A stretch of 64,000 nt of DNA from Streptomyces showdoensis (GCF_039535475.1 NZ_BAAAXG010000002.1:248001-312000), one strand, 5' to 3'; positions 18,796-27,614 are shown, counted from the stretch's first letter. Program-made: numbers and translations. Notes: generated by a model from the letters alone, not told the origin.

Positions 18796-18819
18796 CGGCC
18801 GGGCGCGAGAGCCCGGCCG
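18796..18819. terminator. Hairpin terminator between convergent genes
   Basis: Arms CGGCCGGGC (18796-18804) and GCCCGGCCG (18811-18819) with a GCGAGA loop, 17 bases after the M64 stop and 75 bases beyond the end of the convergent reductase gene. Confidence 0.7.
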
Positions 18820-18893
18820 CCCTCACGCGCGTCGGCCCGGGCCGGAGCGGCCGGTGGCCGCCCGCCGGGTGGGAGGAACCGCGGCAACCACCG

Positions 18894-19499
18894 TCAGTAG
18901 CTGTCGTACCTGGGTCGGCCGGCCGGCCGGTAGACACCGACCACGGTGCCGCCCTTCGTCGTCGAGACGCTGACCGGCTCCAGCGCCGTGGGGATCGCAC
19001 CCTCGGCGAACAGCCGCTTGCCCGTGCCGATGATCACCGGGTGGATGGTCAGCCTGTACTCGTCGACCAGATCGTGCCGCATGAGGGTCTGGGCGAGGTC
19101 GCCGCTGCCGACGACGTTGACGGAGCCGCCGTCGGAGGCCTTCAGCGCCCGTACGGCATCGACGGTGTCACCCTCCAGGAGCGTGGAGTTCTGCCACTGG
19201 ACGGACGTCAGCGTCCGAGACGCCACGTACTTGTGCATGCCGTTCATGCGCGCGGTGAACGGGTTGCCGGGATCGGCCGTCGGCCAGTACGACGCGAAGA
19301 TCTCGTACGTCTTGCGCCCGAGCAACATCGCGTCGGAGCGCTCGTACCACTCGGCGACGGCCGCGCCGACCTCGTCGTCGTCCACCGGCTTCTGCCAGCC
19401 GCCGTGCCGGAAGCCGCTCTCCGGGTCCTCGTCCGGCCCGCCCGGTGCCTGCATGACGCCGTCGAGCGTCAGGAACGTACAGACGATGATCTTGCGCAT
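18894..19499 (-). CDS. Dihydrofolate reductase-family protein (RibD C-terminal-like)
   Basis: 201 residues. MRKIIVCTFLTLDGVMQAPG is the start signature of the YyaP/YwjB-like branch of the DHFR/RibD C-terminal fold, followed by DAMLLGRKTYEIFASYWP and the GSGDLAQTLMRHDLVDEYRL helix with an IHPVIIGTGKRLF strand. It should bind NADPH; the real substrate of this branch is unknown and it is not a folate enzyme by itself. AAGGGAG lies six bases before the ATG. Confidence 0.88.
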   Translation of the reverse strand: MRKIIVCTFLTLDGVMQAPGGPDEDPESGFRHGGWQKPVDDDEVGAAVAEWYERSDAMLLGRKTYEIFASYWPTADPGNPFTARMNGMHKYVASRTLTSVQWQNSTLLEGDTVDAVRALKASDGGSVNVVGSGDLAQTLMRHDLVDEYRLTIHPVIIGTGKRLFAEGAIPTALEPVSVSTTKGGTVVGVYRPAGRPRYDSY

Positions 19500-19624
19500 G
19501 GTGTGCTCCCTTCGTCTACGGGTAGACCACACGACCGCCGGAAACTCATCGCGCCCCGTCCGCGGCACCGCACGACGGGGTCGCACCGCGACATCGGATC
19601 CGGTATCCGTGCGACATCGACCGT

Positions 19625-19659
19625 GACATTCGGACACGACATTCGGACACGACATTCGG
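19625..19659. repeat. 13-base tandem repeat in a divergent promoter
   Basis: Unit GACATTCGGACAC at 19625-19637 and 19638-19650, then a partial GACATTCGG at 19651-19659. It lies midway between the divergent starts of the DHFR-like gene (19499) and the cyclophilin gene (19777). Confidence 0.75.
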
Positions 19660-19776
19660 GACCCCGCAACTCGAAGGCGTCACGCCGATCGGCCGGAAAT
19701 CCCGCTCCCGCGGGCCACACCGCGCCCTAGACTGCGACCGCTCCAAGACCTGGAGATCATCGGGAGGGCGTGCAGG

Positions 19777-20502
19777 ATGAGACGAGCACTGATCAGTGCG
19801 TTCGCGGCCGCGGCGTTGGTGGTGTCCGGGGGGAGTGTCGCCACCGCCTCCGACAGCGCTCCGCCGCGCACCACGCACGGTCCCTGCCAGTACACCCAGA
19901 CCCCGGACGAGCCGCCGGCGCGCCGTGTTCCGCTGCCGCCCGACCCACGGCGCACCCCTGACCGTGGCACGGTCGACGTGGCCGTTCCGACCAGTCAGGG
20001 CCCGCTTCCGCTGCGCTTGGACCGGGCCAAGGCGCCGTGCACGGTCCAGAGTTTCCTGCACCTGGCACGGCACGGTTTCTACGACCGTACGGTGTGCCAC
20101 CGCCTGACGGCGTACCCGACGCTGAAGGTCCTGCAGTGCGGCGACCCGACCGGCACCGGTGAGGGCGGGCCCGGGTACAAGTACAAGGACGAACTTCCGG
20201 TGGACCTGCCGCCCGCGGCCACCGATCCCACGGGCGCCCGTCGGCTCTACGGTCGCGGCCTGCTGGCGATGGCCAACGCCGGCCCGAACACGAACGGCTC
20301 ACAGTTCTTCGTCGTCTACGGCGACTCCGCACTGCGACCGAACTACACGGTGTTCGGCACGGTCGGTCCCGCCGGTCTGACGACACTCGACAAGGTCGCC
20401 GCCGGAGGCATCGAGCCGACCGCGGAGAACCCGGCACCGGTCGACGGCACACCCGCACTGCGGACCGAGCTGCTCCACGTCCGGCTGTCCTGCCGGCACT
20501 GA
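19777..20502 (+). CDS. Exported cyclophilin-type peptidyl-prolyl isomerase
   Basis: 241 residues. A signal peptide covers residues 1-24 (VATASDS cleavage region). The cyclophilin core follows: KAPCTVQSFLHLARHGFYD, VCHRLT, GRGLLAMANAGPNTNGSQFF and YTVFGTV, close to the canonical FH-R and GSQFF active-site elements. The usual phenylalanine-His-Arg is Cys-His-Arg here, and extra Cys residues suggest disulfides fitting an extracellular foldase. The GGAGG nine bases before the ATG supports the start. The gene converges on the MASE1 gene. Confidence 0.9.
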   Translation: MRRALISAFAAAALVVSGGSVATASDSAPPRTTHGPCQYTQTPDEPPARRVPLPPDPRRTPDRGTVDVAVPTSQGPLPLRLDRAKAPCTVQSFLHLARHGFYDRTVCHRLTAYPTLKVLQCGDPTGTGEGGPGYKYKDELPVDLPPAATDPTGARRLYGRGLLAMANAGPNTNGSQFFVVYGDSALRPNYTVFGTVGPAGLTTLDKVAAGGIEPTAENPAPVDGTPALRTELLHVRLSCRH

Positions 20503-20656
20503 CACACCGCGATGTCGCCGCGTCCACGACGAACGTGGCCGGCGGGGGAGCGGCAGGCCGCTGCCGCCTGGGAGGCCGGCCGACGACAGGCGGCCGCCGC
20601 CCGGGGCGCGGGTCGGCTCCAGGCCGCGGACCAGCGCGAGGTGCCCCGCCGGACGC

Positions 20657-21676
20657 TCACGGATTCCGGTGCCCGCCGGGTGGGGCCGCCCGGCTCTCGG
20701 CGGCGCCGGGCGGTCCCGGTGAGGGCTCGCCCGCCGCGAGGTGCTCCAGGACCTCCGCCAGTTCCTGGCAGGCGCGGCGCACCGACCGGCGGGTCGCACG
20801 CTGCTCGGTGATGACGGAGGCGAGAAGCAGGGCGGTCAGGGCGGCGGAACCGTTGAACGCCTGCAGCTTGGCCATGATCTCGACGTCCGTGAGGTGGAGG
20901 AACGCGCCCCGCCCGGAGGTCGCCTCGAAGGTGGCGAGCACGGAGGCGAAGAGCGCGCACAGCATGCCTCCGGCGAGCTGGAAGCGGAGCGCAGCCCAGA
21001 TCAGCAGGGGGAAGACGAGGAACAGCATGCTCATCGGGCTGAGCACGATCATGGGCATGAGGACCAGGGTCGTCAGTCCCAGAAGGGCCGCCTCCTTCCA
21101 GCGCCGCATCCGGAGCCGTCCGGCCGGCCCCGCGAGGACGAGCAGGAGCGGGGCGACGAGCAGCACCCCCATCGTGTCGCCCACCCACCAGGCCAGCCAG
21201 ACGGGCCAGAACTCGCTCTTGTCCAGGGAGCCCTTCGCCACCTGCAGCCCGACCCCCGCGGTCGCGCTGATCATCATGGCGCCGCACCCGCCGAGGAAGA
21301 CCAGGGAGAGTCCGTCCCGCAGCCGCGCCATGTCGCGACGGAAACCGGAGCGTCTCAGCAACAGGAAGGCGCAGAGCGGCGCGACGGTGTTGCTGACCAC
21401 GGTGACCACCGTGGTGGGCCCCGGAGTGGTGAGGGAGGCGATGACGAGGAAGGAGCCGAGGGCGATCCCGGGCCAGACCCGCGCGCCGAGCAGCAGCAGG
21501 GCGGCGACGGCGACGCCGGTGGGAGGCCAGATGGGGGTGACCACCGCGCCTTCGACGACGAGGCGTCCCAACAGGCCGAGTCGTCCGGCCGCGTAGTAGC
21601 AAACCGCCACGGCGAGCGACATCAGAGCCGCCTCCGCGGAGGACCGGAACTGCCGAGTATCCAACACGTCAGCCAT
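20657..21676 (-). CDS. MASE1-domain membrane sensor protein
   Basis: 339 residues, about eight transmembrane helices over residues 15-290, with a VTPIWPPTGVAVAALLL stretch that is the MASE1 signature (WPP-G-A) in the second helix. After the membrane part only a short tail remains (about 295-339), with no output domain. In Streptomyces MASE1 modules are often fused to SpoIIE phosphatases or kinases; here the phosphatase is the separate gene immediately upstream on the same strand, so the two probably form one split sensor-effector pair. ATG 21676 fits the start of the first helix. The ORF extension upstream is made of the tandem repeat and is unlikely to be coding. Confidence 0.85.
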   Translation of the reverse strand: MADVLDTRQFRSSAEAALMSLAVAVCYYAAGRLGLLGRLVVEGAVVTPIWPPTGVAVAALLLLGARVWPGIALGSFLVIASLTTPGPTTVVTVVSNTVAPLCAFLLLRRSGFRRDMARLRDGLSLVFLGGCGAMMISATAGVGLQVAKGSLDKSEFWPVWLAWWVGDTMGVLLVAPLLLVLAGPAGRLRMRRWKEAALLGLTTLVLMPMIVLSPMSMLFLVFPLLIWAALRFQLAGGMLCALFASVLATFEATSGRGAFLHLTDVEIMAKLQAFNGSAALTALLLASVITEQRATRRSVRRACQELAEVLEHLAAGEPSPGPPGAAESRAAPPGGHRNP

Positions 21677-21752
21677 CAGACACCGGCCGGGCCGCCACGG
21701 CCGGGCAAGGCCCCTGCGTGTCGGGAGCCGCCGTCCGGTTCGGGCCCCGCCG

Positions 21753-21896
21753 GGCCGGAGGTCCGCTCCGGCCCGAGGTCCGCCCCGGCCTGAGGACCGC
21801 TCCGGCCTGAGGTCCGCTCCGGCCGGAGGTCCGCTCCGGCCCGAGGTCCGCCCGGCCCGAGGTCCGCCCAGGCCCGAGGATCGACCCGGCCCGAGG
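21753..21896. repeat. 17-base tandem repeat array, about 8.5 copies
   Basis: Unit GGCCCGAGGTCCGCTCC with variants at positions 4-5 (CG, TG or CC to GG) and near the end; one copy is a base short. The array fills the gap between the SpoIIE-type phosphatase stop (21913) and the MASE1 start (21676), so it would lie inside a shared transcript. There are no spacers, so it is not a CRISPR. Confidence 0.85.
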
Positions 21897-21912
21897 CGGC
21901 GGGCCCCTCCCC

Positions 21913-22755
21913 TCACTCCGTGGCCGGCGACCGGGCGGGACCGCCGTCATGGCCGACGACCAGGACGGCCGCGTCGTCCTCGTGCCCCACCGTGGCCGCC
22001 AGCTTCATGACGGCGGTGGCGAGCGCGTCGACGTCCAGTCCGGCGACGGCGGTGATCCCGGCGAGCCTCGTCACCCGGTCCAGACCCTCGTCGATGTGGA
22101 GCGAGGGCCCCTCCACCACCCCGTCGGTCAGGAGGACGAAGACACCGTCGGAGGTGAGGAGGTGGCGCGTGGCCGGGTAGTCGACGCCGCGCAGCACACC
22201 GAGAGGGGGCCCGCCCTCGCTGTCGTCGATGCCGGAGCGGCCGTCGCTGGTGGCCCAGATGTGGGGGATGTGACCGGCCCGGGCGCACTCCAGGGTGCCG
22301 GCAGCGGGGTCGAGCCGCAGGAAGGTGCAGGTGGCGAAGAGGTCGGCGCCCAGAGAGACGAGCAGGTCGTTGGTGCGCCCGAGCAGCTCTCCCGGGTCTC
22401 CGGTGACGGACGCCAGCGCGCGCAGTGCGACGCGGACCTGTCCCATGTAGGCGGCGGCCTCGATGTTGTGTCCCTGCACGTCACCGATGGACATGCCGAT
22501 CCGCCCGCCGGGCAGGGAGAAGGCGTCGTACCAGTCACCGCCGACGTTGAGCCCGTGGTTGGCGGGCTCGTAGCGGACGGCCAGCCGGGCGCCCGGAAGA
22601 CTGGGCAGGTCCGAGGGCAGCATGCCGCGCTGCAGGGCCACGGCGAGCTCGACACGGGAACGCTGCGTCTCGGCCAACTCCCGCGCTCTGGCGGTCAGCG
22701 ATCCCAGCCGGACCAGAAGGTCCTCGCTGTTGTCGGCCGGCCGTCTGCGGAACAT
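21913..22755 (-). CDS. Soluble SpoIIE/PP2C-type protein phosphatase
   Basis: 280 residues. A short coiled helix (about 10-45, LVRLGSLTARARELAETQRSR) leads straight into the phosphatase domain with LQRGMLPSDLP, NVGGDWYDAFSL, MSIGDVQGHNIEAAAYM, and VFVLLTDGVVEGP. No sensor domain of its own; the downstream MASE1 protein is the probable sensory partner. It lacks the HATPase domain found in the phosphatase at 12.1 kb. Confidence 0.9.
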   Translation of the reverse strand: MFRRRPADNSEDLLVRLGSLTARARELAETQRSRVELAVALQRGMLPSDLPSLPGARLAVRYEPANHGLNVGGDWYDAFSLPGGRIGMSIGDVQGHNIEAAAYMGQVRVALRALASVTGDPGELLGRTNDLLVSLGADLFATCTFLRLDPAAGTLECARAGHIPHIWATSDGRSGIDDSEGGPPLGVLRGVDYPATRHLLTSDGVFVLLTDGVVEGPSLHIDEGLDRVTRLAGITAVAGLDVDALATAVMKLAATVGHEDDAAVLVVGHDGGPARSPATE

Positions 22756-23087
22756 GTATCACTCCGACGTCACGACGATCCTCGCATCCACTTCGTCCCG
22801 GTCTCCAGCACGCCGGACCCCGGGGGGCCGGCTCGGTACGGACAGGCCCCTCCCACTCTGCCCGGAGGGGACGGCGTCCGCATCTCATCGGCGGAGAAGG
22901 CGGCGGATCCCTCGGGGCACGAGCCACAGCGCACTCCTCGCGCCGTATCCGGGTGGAGCAGGGCATCGCCCGCCTCGAGAACCGGCGGGCACTGGCCCAC
23001 CCCGTTCCCCGGTCCTCACTCCTCGGCCGGCCGTGATCGACCACGTGGAAGATGGGTGGGACCGATCATGCAGGGCAGGAGAGCTGC
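22756..23087. other. Intergenic, no gene seen
   Basis: 332 bases between divergent starts of the phosphatase and the YihY gene. No ORF with proper codon use; it must hold both promoters, none of which I could identify with confidence. Confidence 0.5.
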
Positions 23088-24011
23088 GTGACGTCGAACA
23101 GTCTCCGCACCTGTCGGAGCACGCCCGGGAACCGGTCCTTCGAGCTGCTCGCACGCATCCGCACGCGCCTGTGGAGCACCGCCGTGCGGCTGTGGGAGGA
23201 CAACGTCGCCGACTACGCGGCGGCCCTCACCTACTACGCGGTACTGGCACTGGTGCCCGCCCTGCTGGTCTCCGTCTCCCTGGTGGGACTGGCCGGGGCC
23301 GATACGCGCGAGCATCTGATCCGCGACCTCACCTCGTACGCTCCGCCCCAGTCGGCCCAGGTGCTCAGGCAGGCCCTGGAGGGCATCACCTCCTCGCCCT
23401 CCTCGCTGTGGCCGCTGCTCGTCAGCGGCGTCCTGAGCGCCCTGTGGTCCGCCTCCAGCTACCTGTCGGTCTTCCGGCGCGCCCTGCACGCGATGCACCG
23501 TCTGCCCGACACGCGCCGGCCACTGCGTGCCGCCCACGTCCTCCTCCTCACCTCGGGCGCGCTGCTGGCCCTGCTCGTCATGGGCGCCGCGAGCCTCGTC
23601 GCGACCGGCCCGGTGGTCCGGCGGCTCGCGGCGGCCGCCGGCCGCTCGGGCGCGGACGCCATGACCCTGCTGCGCTGGCCGGTGCTGCTGGTGATCGTCA
23701 CGGCACTGATCCTGATCCTCTACCGGACGGGGCCCGTCCAGGGCCGGGGCCTGCGCCGGGGGTTCGCGGGCGGAGCCCTCGCGGCCTTCCTGTGGCTCGG
23801 GGCCTCGGCGCTCTTCACCCTCTACACGCAGTTCGGGACCTACAGCCGCCTCTACGGTTCGCTGGCGGGAATCATCGTCTTCCTCGTGTGGCTGTGGTTC
23901 GGCAATCTGTCCCTGCTCGCCGGCGCGCAGTTCAACGCGGTGCGCGCGCGGCAGGCAGAAGGGTCCGACGACGAGCCGCGGGAAGCCGAGGCCGCCGCCT
24001 CCTACAGGTAG
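23088..24011 (+). CDS. YihY/UPF0761 family inner-membrane protein (BrkB-like)
   Basis: 307 residues, six predicted transmembrane helices. The family hallmarks are present: DNVADYAAALTYYAVLALVP in the first segment and YSRLYGSLAGIIVFLVWLW in the last, with the conserved Tyr-Gly-Ser-Leu-Ala. Originally called ribonuclease BN in E. coli in error; true function unknown. GTG 23088 has AGGAG six bases upstream, preferred to the ATG at 23052. The last 10 bases overlap the 3' end of the convergent PLD-type gene. Confidence 0.88.
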   Translation: MTSNSLRTCRSTPGNRSFELLARIRTRLWSTAVRLWEDNVADYAAALTYYAVLALVPALLVSVSLVGLAGADTREHLIRDLTSYAPPQSAQVLRQALEGITSSPSSLWPLLVSGVLSALWSASSYLSVFRRALHAMHRLPDTRRPLRAAHVLLLTSGALLALLVMGAASLVATGPVVRRLAAAAGRSGADAMTLLRWPVLLVIVTALILILYRTGPVQGRGLRRGFAGGALAAFLWLGASALFTLYTQFGTYSRLYGSLAGIIVFLVWLWFGNLSLLAGAQFNAVRARQAEGSDDEPREAEAAASYR

Positions 24012-25219
24012 CGGCGGATGGGCAGTACCGCCGTCTCCCGGGCCCGCTGCAGAAGCGACCGCCGCTTCCAGCGGCCCGGGCGGATCAGCTCGCTCACCCG
24101 GAGGTCCTCGTCGTAGTGCGCGTCGAGGGCGGCGGTGAACTCGGAGTCCATGACGGCGAGCATGACCTCTTCGTCGTGGTCGAGGGAGCGGCGGTTGAAG
24201 TTCGTGGAGCCGATCAGGGACACGACGCCGTCCATGGTGATGACCTTCGCGTGCATCATGGTCGGCTGGTACTGGTGGATGCGCACCCCGTCGGCGGTCA
24301 GCGCCTCGTAGTGGTGCTGCCCCGCCAGCTGGCACACCCGCTTGTCCGTGTGGGGGCCGGGCAGCAGGATCTCGACTTCCACGCCGCGGCGGGCCGTGGC
24401 GCGGAGCAGGTCGATGAAGTAGTCGTCCGGGGCGAAGTAGGCGGTCGCCAGACGGATCCGTTCCTCCGCCGATTCGAGGATCACCCGAATCAGGGTCTGC
24501 ATGTCCTGCCAGCCGACGCTGGCCGACCCGCGGACCACCTGCACGATGGCGCTCCCGCTCGGGGGGTGGCCGACGAACCGGTCACGCTCGTCGAAGAGCT
24601 CCGTGTGGCATTCGGCCCAGTTCTGGGCGAAGGCGGCGGCGATGCCGTCCACGGCCGGGCCCCGGACCTCGACGTGGGTGTCCCGCCACTCGTCGGGATT
24701 GCGGGCGTCGCCACACCATTCCTCGGCGATCCCGACGCCTCCGGTGAAGGCGGTCAGCTCGTCGACCACGAGGGCCTTGCGGTGGCAGCGGTGGTTCTGC
24801 TTGAGCGGCGAGAGGTAGAGGGGCTTGCGGAACCACGCGACCTCGACTCCGGCCCCGCTCATCCGTTCCAGCAGGTCCTTCTCGATCAGGCGGCTGCCGA
24901 AGCCGTCGAGAAGCAGCCGCACCCGCACCCCCGCACGTGCCCGGTCGGTCAGGGCTTCGGCGAAACGCCGCGCGATGTCGCCCCGCCAGTAGACGAAGGT
25001 CATCATGTCGACGGTGTGACGCGCGTTGCCGATCGCGTCCAGCATCGCGGCGAAGATCTCGTCGCCGTTGCGCAGGGGGCGTACGGCGTTGCCCTCGGTC
25101 GCCGCGATGCCGATGAGCCGCTCCAGCCGCCGGCGTATGCGGTGGATCCGCTCGTCCACGGCGCCGCTGTCGGCGGAGGCGCTGGTCGCGCCGGCCTGCG
25201 GTTGCTCTCTGTCAGACAT
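24002..25219 (-). CDS. Phospholipase D-like/cardiolipin synthase-type protein
   Basis: 405 residues with two HKD motifs: HRKALVVDELTAFTGG (about 150) and HAKVITMDGVVSLIGSTN (about 330). The layout HTVDMMTFVYWRGDIARRF then VRVRLLLDGFGS matches bacterial cardiolipin synthases, which condense two phosphatidylglycerols. There is no obvious N-terminal transmembrane anchor, so it is a short-form enzyme or a related PLD. GAGGGGGAC precedes the ATG. Its 3' end overlaps the YihY gene tail-to-tail by 10 bases. Confidence 0.87.
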   Translation of the reverse strand: MSDREQPQAGATSASADSGAVDERIHRIRRRLERLIGIAATEGNAVRPLRNGDEIFAAMLDAIGNARHTVDMMTFVYWRGDIARRFAEALTDRARAGVRVRLLLDGFGSRLIEKDLLERMSGAGVEVAWFRKPLYLSPLKQNHRCHRKALVVDELTAFTGGVGIAEEWCGDARNPDEWRDTHVEVRGPAVDGIAAAFAQNWAECHTELFDERDRFVGHPPSGSAIVQVVRGSASVGWQDMQTLIRVILESAEERIRLATAYFAPDDYFIDLLRATARRGVEVEILLPGPHTDKRVCQLAGQHHYEALTADGVRIHQYQPTMMHAKVITMDGVVSLIGSTNFNRRSLDHDEEVMLAVMDSEFTAALDAHYDEDLRVSELIRPGRWKRRSLLQRARETAVLPIRRYL

Positions 25220-25426
25220 CCCAGTCCCCCTCGGTCGGGCCATCGACGACCAGGACCTTATCCGACGGCATCCAGGACGGGGCCGGGGGAGGGCGAAGGA
25301 GCGCGAAGGGGAGGGGGCGTCGGCGCCGGGGCTGGTGGCCGGCACTCGGACGACGTGAGGGGCCGGAGTCCCATCCGCCGGAGTGCAGCGGGAATGACCG
25401 GCCCGGGCGATGCAGTTGCCGTACAC

Positions 25427-25849
25427 ATGAGCGTTCCCGAGCGTGACGGCCCTGTTCCCGCCGGGCACGGCCGCTCCGGTCCGGCGACCGCGCGCGAACG
25501 CCTGGCGGCCGACCGTGCCGACACGCTGGCGCGGATGGCGGCTCTGGGCCGGGACTTCGACGGGATCGTCGCGGCGAACGCCCTGGTCGCGGTCGACGAC
25601 GAGCACGACCCCGAGGGAGGGACCACCGCCTTCGAGCGCGCCCATGTGGCCTTCCTCATGGAGCAGGCACGCGGACACCTCGCCGAGCTGGACGGAGCCC
25701 TCCAGCGGCTTGAACGCGGCACCTACGGGGAGTGCGAGGGCTGCGGCAGCAGGATCCCGCCCGAGCGCCTGGAGATTCGACCGGCGGCGACGACGTGCGT
25801 GTCGTGTGCCGAGCCCGGCCGCCACCGGCCTCGGCGGCCCGCGCACTGA
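25427..25849 (+). CDS. DksA/TraR-type C4 zinc-finger protein
   Basis: 140 residues. A helical hairpin (about 20-100; RMAALGRDFDGIVAA to HLAELDGALQRLERGTYGE) ends in the zinc finger CEGCGS ... CVSC. The coiled-coil-tip acids needed by true DksA are not clearly arranged, so a role at the RNA polymerase secondary channel is possible but not shown. No good ribosome binding site precedes ATG 25427; an in-frame ATG at 25394 is an alternative start. It is divergent from the PLD-type gene and upstream of MscS. Confidence 0.85.
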   Translation: MSVPERDGPVPAGHGRSGPATARERLAADRADTLARMAALGRDFDGIVAANALVAVDDEHDPEGGTTAFERAHVAFLMEQARGHLAELDGALQRLERGTYGECEGCGSRIPPERLEIRPAATTCVSCAEPGRHRPRRPAH

Positions 25850-26017
25850 TCGCCGCCGTCCCCCGCTCGCCGACGGCCCCGGGCGGCAGAGACCGGGGAG
25901 ACGCCCGTTCGGCGACGGGACCCCGCCGCCGCCGGACTCCTCCGGCGGATGTTTGGCGTGCTCGCCTGCGGTGAGGCGTGCGGGACGAACCTGTTCGACT
26001 CATCGACTGGGGGGCAC

Positions 26018-27160
26018 ATGGAGAGCGTGATCCGACTGGCGATCTCCGTCGGCGGCTCGGCGCTGGCGGCCTTGGCCGTCTGCCGTGCGGCGGACCTGCT
26101 GGCACGGTTCGCCGACGCGAGGCATCCGGAGACCCCGCTGTGGGGGCTGCTGCGCCGCTGCCGTACGCCGCTGTACGTCGTCGTGCTGGCCGCCCTGCTC
26201 AGATGGACCTACCCGATGGCGTCGCCCGGACGGGGGCCGCTCGAAGAGCACGCGGGGGCGGTGAGCCGCGTCCTGCTGCTGTGCCTGATCGGCGGAGGCG
26301 CCTGGCTCGCGGTACGGACGGTCGCCGCCGTCGTCGAGTCCTCGTACGCGCGCTACGCCGGGCGTTCGCGCGACGCCGCCCGGCTGCGCCGGGTCCGTAC
26401 CCAGGTCACCCTGATCATGCGGGTGGTGTCCGTCGCCGTCGGGGTGCTCGCCGCCGCCGCGGCCCTCGTCACCTTCCCCTCGTTCCGCACCCTCGGCACG
26501 TCCCTGCTCGCCTCGGCCGGCATCATCGGCATCGTGGCTGGTGTGGCGGCCCAGTCGACGCTGAGCAACCTCTTCGCCGGCTTCCAGATCGCCTTCGGTG
26601 ACATGGTCCGGATCGGTGACACCGTCGTCGTGGACGGCGAGTGGGGTGTCGTGGAGGAGGTGACGCTCACCTTCCTCACGGTCCGGACCTGGGACGAACG
26701 TCGCGTCACGCTCCCCGTCTCGTACTTCACCTCGCGGCCGTTCGAGAACTGGTCCCGCGGCGGCGCGGAGATGACGGGGTCGGTGTTCGTCCACTGCGAC
26801 CACTCGACACCGGTCGCGCTCGTCCGGGCGCACCTCCGGGAGTTCCTCACCACGTGCGACACCTGGGACGGGCGAGGCTGGGACCTCGCCGTCACCGACA
26901 CCTCACCGACCGGCATCACGATGCGGGCGATCGTGACCGCCAAGGACGCCGACGACCTGTGGACGACCCGTTGTGCCGTACGGGAGGAGCTCGTCGGCTG
27001 GCTCGTGCGGGAGCATCCGGGCGCCCTCCCCAAGGTCGTCACCGCTCCCGCGGCGGACGCCTTCGACCGACCGTGGGAGAACGCCCGGGCGCCGCGGCAG
27101 CGACGCCCCCGTCAGCCTGCCCGGAACCCCACCCGGCCGGGGGACGCGCCTTCGGACTGA
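26018..27160 (+). CDS. Mechanosensitive ion channel, MscS family
   Basis: 380 residues. Four helices: about 5-25, 50-68, 85-105 and 130-155; the pore helix and beta domain follow with LLASAGIIGIVAGVAAQSTLSNLFAGFQIAFGDMVRIGD split over residues 165-205, the MscS signature. The C-terminal alpha/beta vestibule runs to about 355, then a basic, Pro-rich tail. It would release solutes on osmotic downshock. ATG 26018 chosen because it opens the first membrane helix, with a G-run just upstream. Confidence 0.92.
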   Translation: MESVIRLAISVGGSALAALAVCRAADLLARFADARHPETPLWGLLRRCRTPLYVVVLAALLRWTYPMASPGRGPLEEHAGAVSRVLLLCLIGGGAWLAVRTVAAVVESSYARYAGRSRDAARLRRVRTQVTLIMRVVSVAVGVLAAAAALVTFPSFRTLGTSLLASAGIIGIVAGVAAQSTLSNLFAGFQIAFGDMVRIGDTVVVDGEWGVVEEVTLTFLTVRTWDERRVTLPVSYFTSRPFENWSRGGAEMTGSVFVHCDHSTPVALVRAHLREFLTTCDTWDGRGWDLAVTDTSPTGITMRAIVTAKDADDLWTTRCAVREELVGWLVREHPGALPKVVTAPAADAFDRPWENARAPRQRRPRQPARNPTRPGDAPSD

Positions 27161-27285
27161 AGGCCGACCTCAACGGGGCGTCGCCCCTCCGTGGCCGACC
27201 CCGCGGTGATTGCGCCGCCCATGGAGGGGCAGCCGGGGATTTCAGACGCGTTCCGACCGTGTTCGCATGAGCGAGGAGGACGACG

Positions 27286-27614
27286 GTGAACACCCGTACG
27301 GCAGAACAGGAAGACTTCGTGGCGGCCATCCTCGAGGATCACCGCACCATGGAGGACCTTCCGGCGCATGCGCAGCGTCGAGGCAGGTGGAGGACGTCGG
27401 GTCCGAGGAGTGGGACAGCCGCCTGGAGGAACTGGTGAAGGCGGTCGATCACCACCTGGACGAGGAAGAGCGGACGATCCTCAACGGTGCCAGGGAGAGC
27501 GTCCCCGACGAGCGCCGGGCCGAGCTGGGCAGGGCGTTCCTGGAAGAGCGCGCGAAGCGACTGGCCTCGGACTGCGGCAGCCTGGAGAACGTGCGCGCGA
27601 TCGTCCACGGATGA
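27286..27614 (+). pseudogene. Hemerythrin-domain gene, internally deleted and frameshifted
   Basis: GTG 27286 follows an excellent GAGGAGGA site and starts MNTRTAEQEDFVAAILEDH, the usual start of Streptomyces hemerythrin-domain proteins. At about 27360 the frame changes (FRRMRSVEAG continues one frame over). At about 27381-27388 it jumps again to the frame encoding QVEDVGSEEWDSRLEELV and HHLDEEERTIL, ending at 27614. Compared with the roughly 190-residue family, about 60-70 residues with the middle iron ligands are missing. So it carries a small frameshift plus an internal deletion and cannot make a working diiron protein. No standard single-frame start explains both halves. Confidence 0.8.

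Noticed and set aside
21753..21896. CRISPR-like array
   Set aside because: Units are contiguous 17-mers without spacers, and no cas gene is near.
22622..25849. A 1075-codon plus-strand ORF
   Set aside because: Only its last 140 codons (DksA-type protein) are real; the rest is a shadow of the YihY gene in another frame and of the PLD gene on the other strand.
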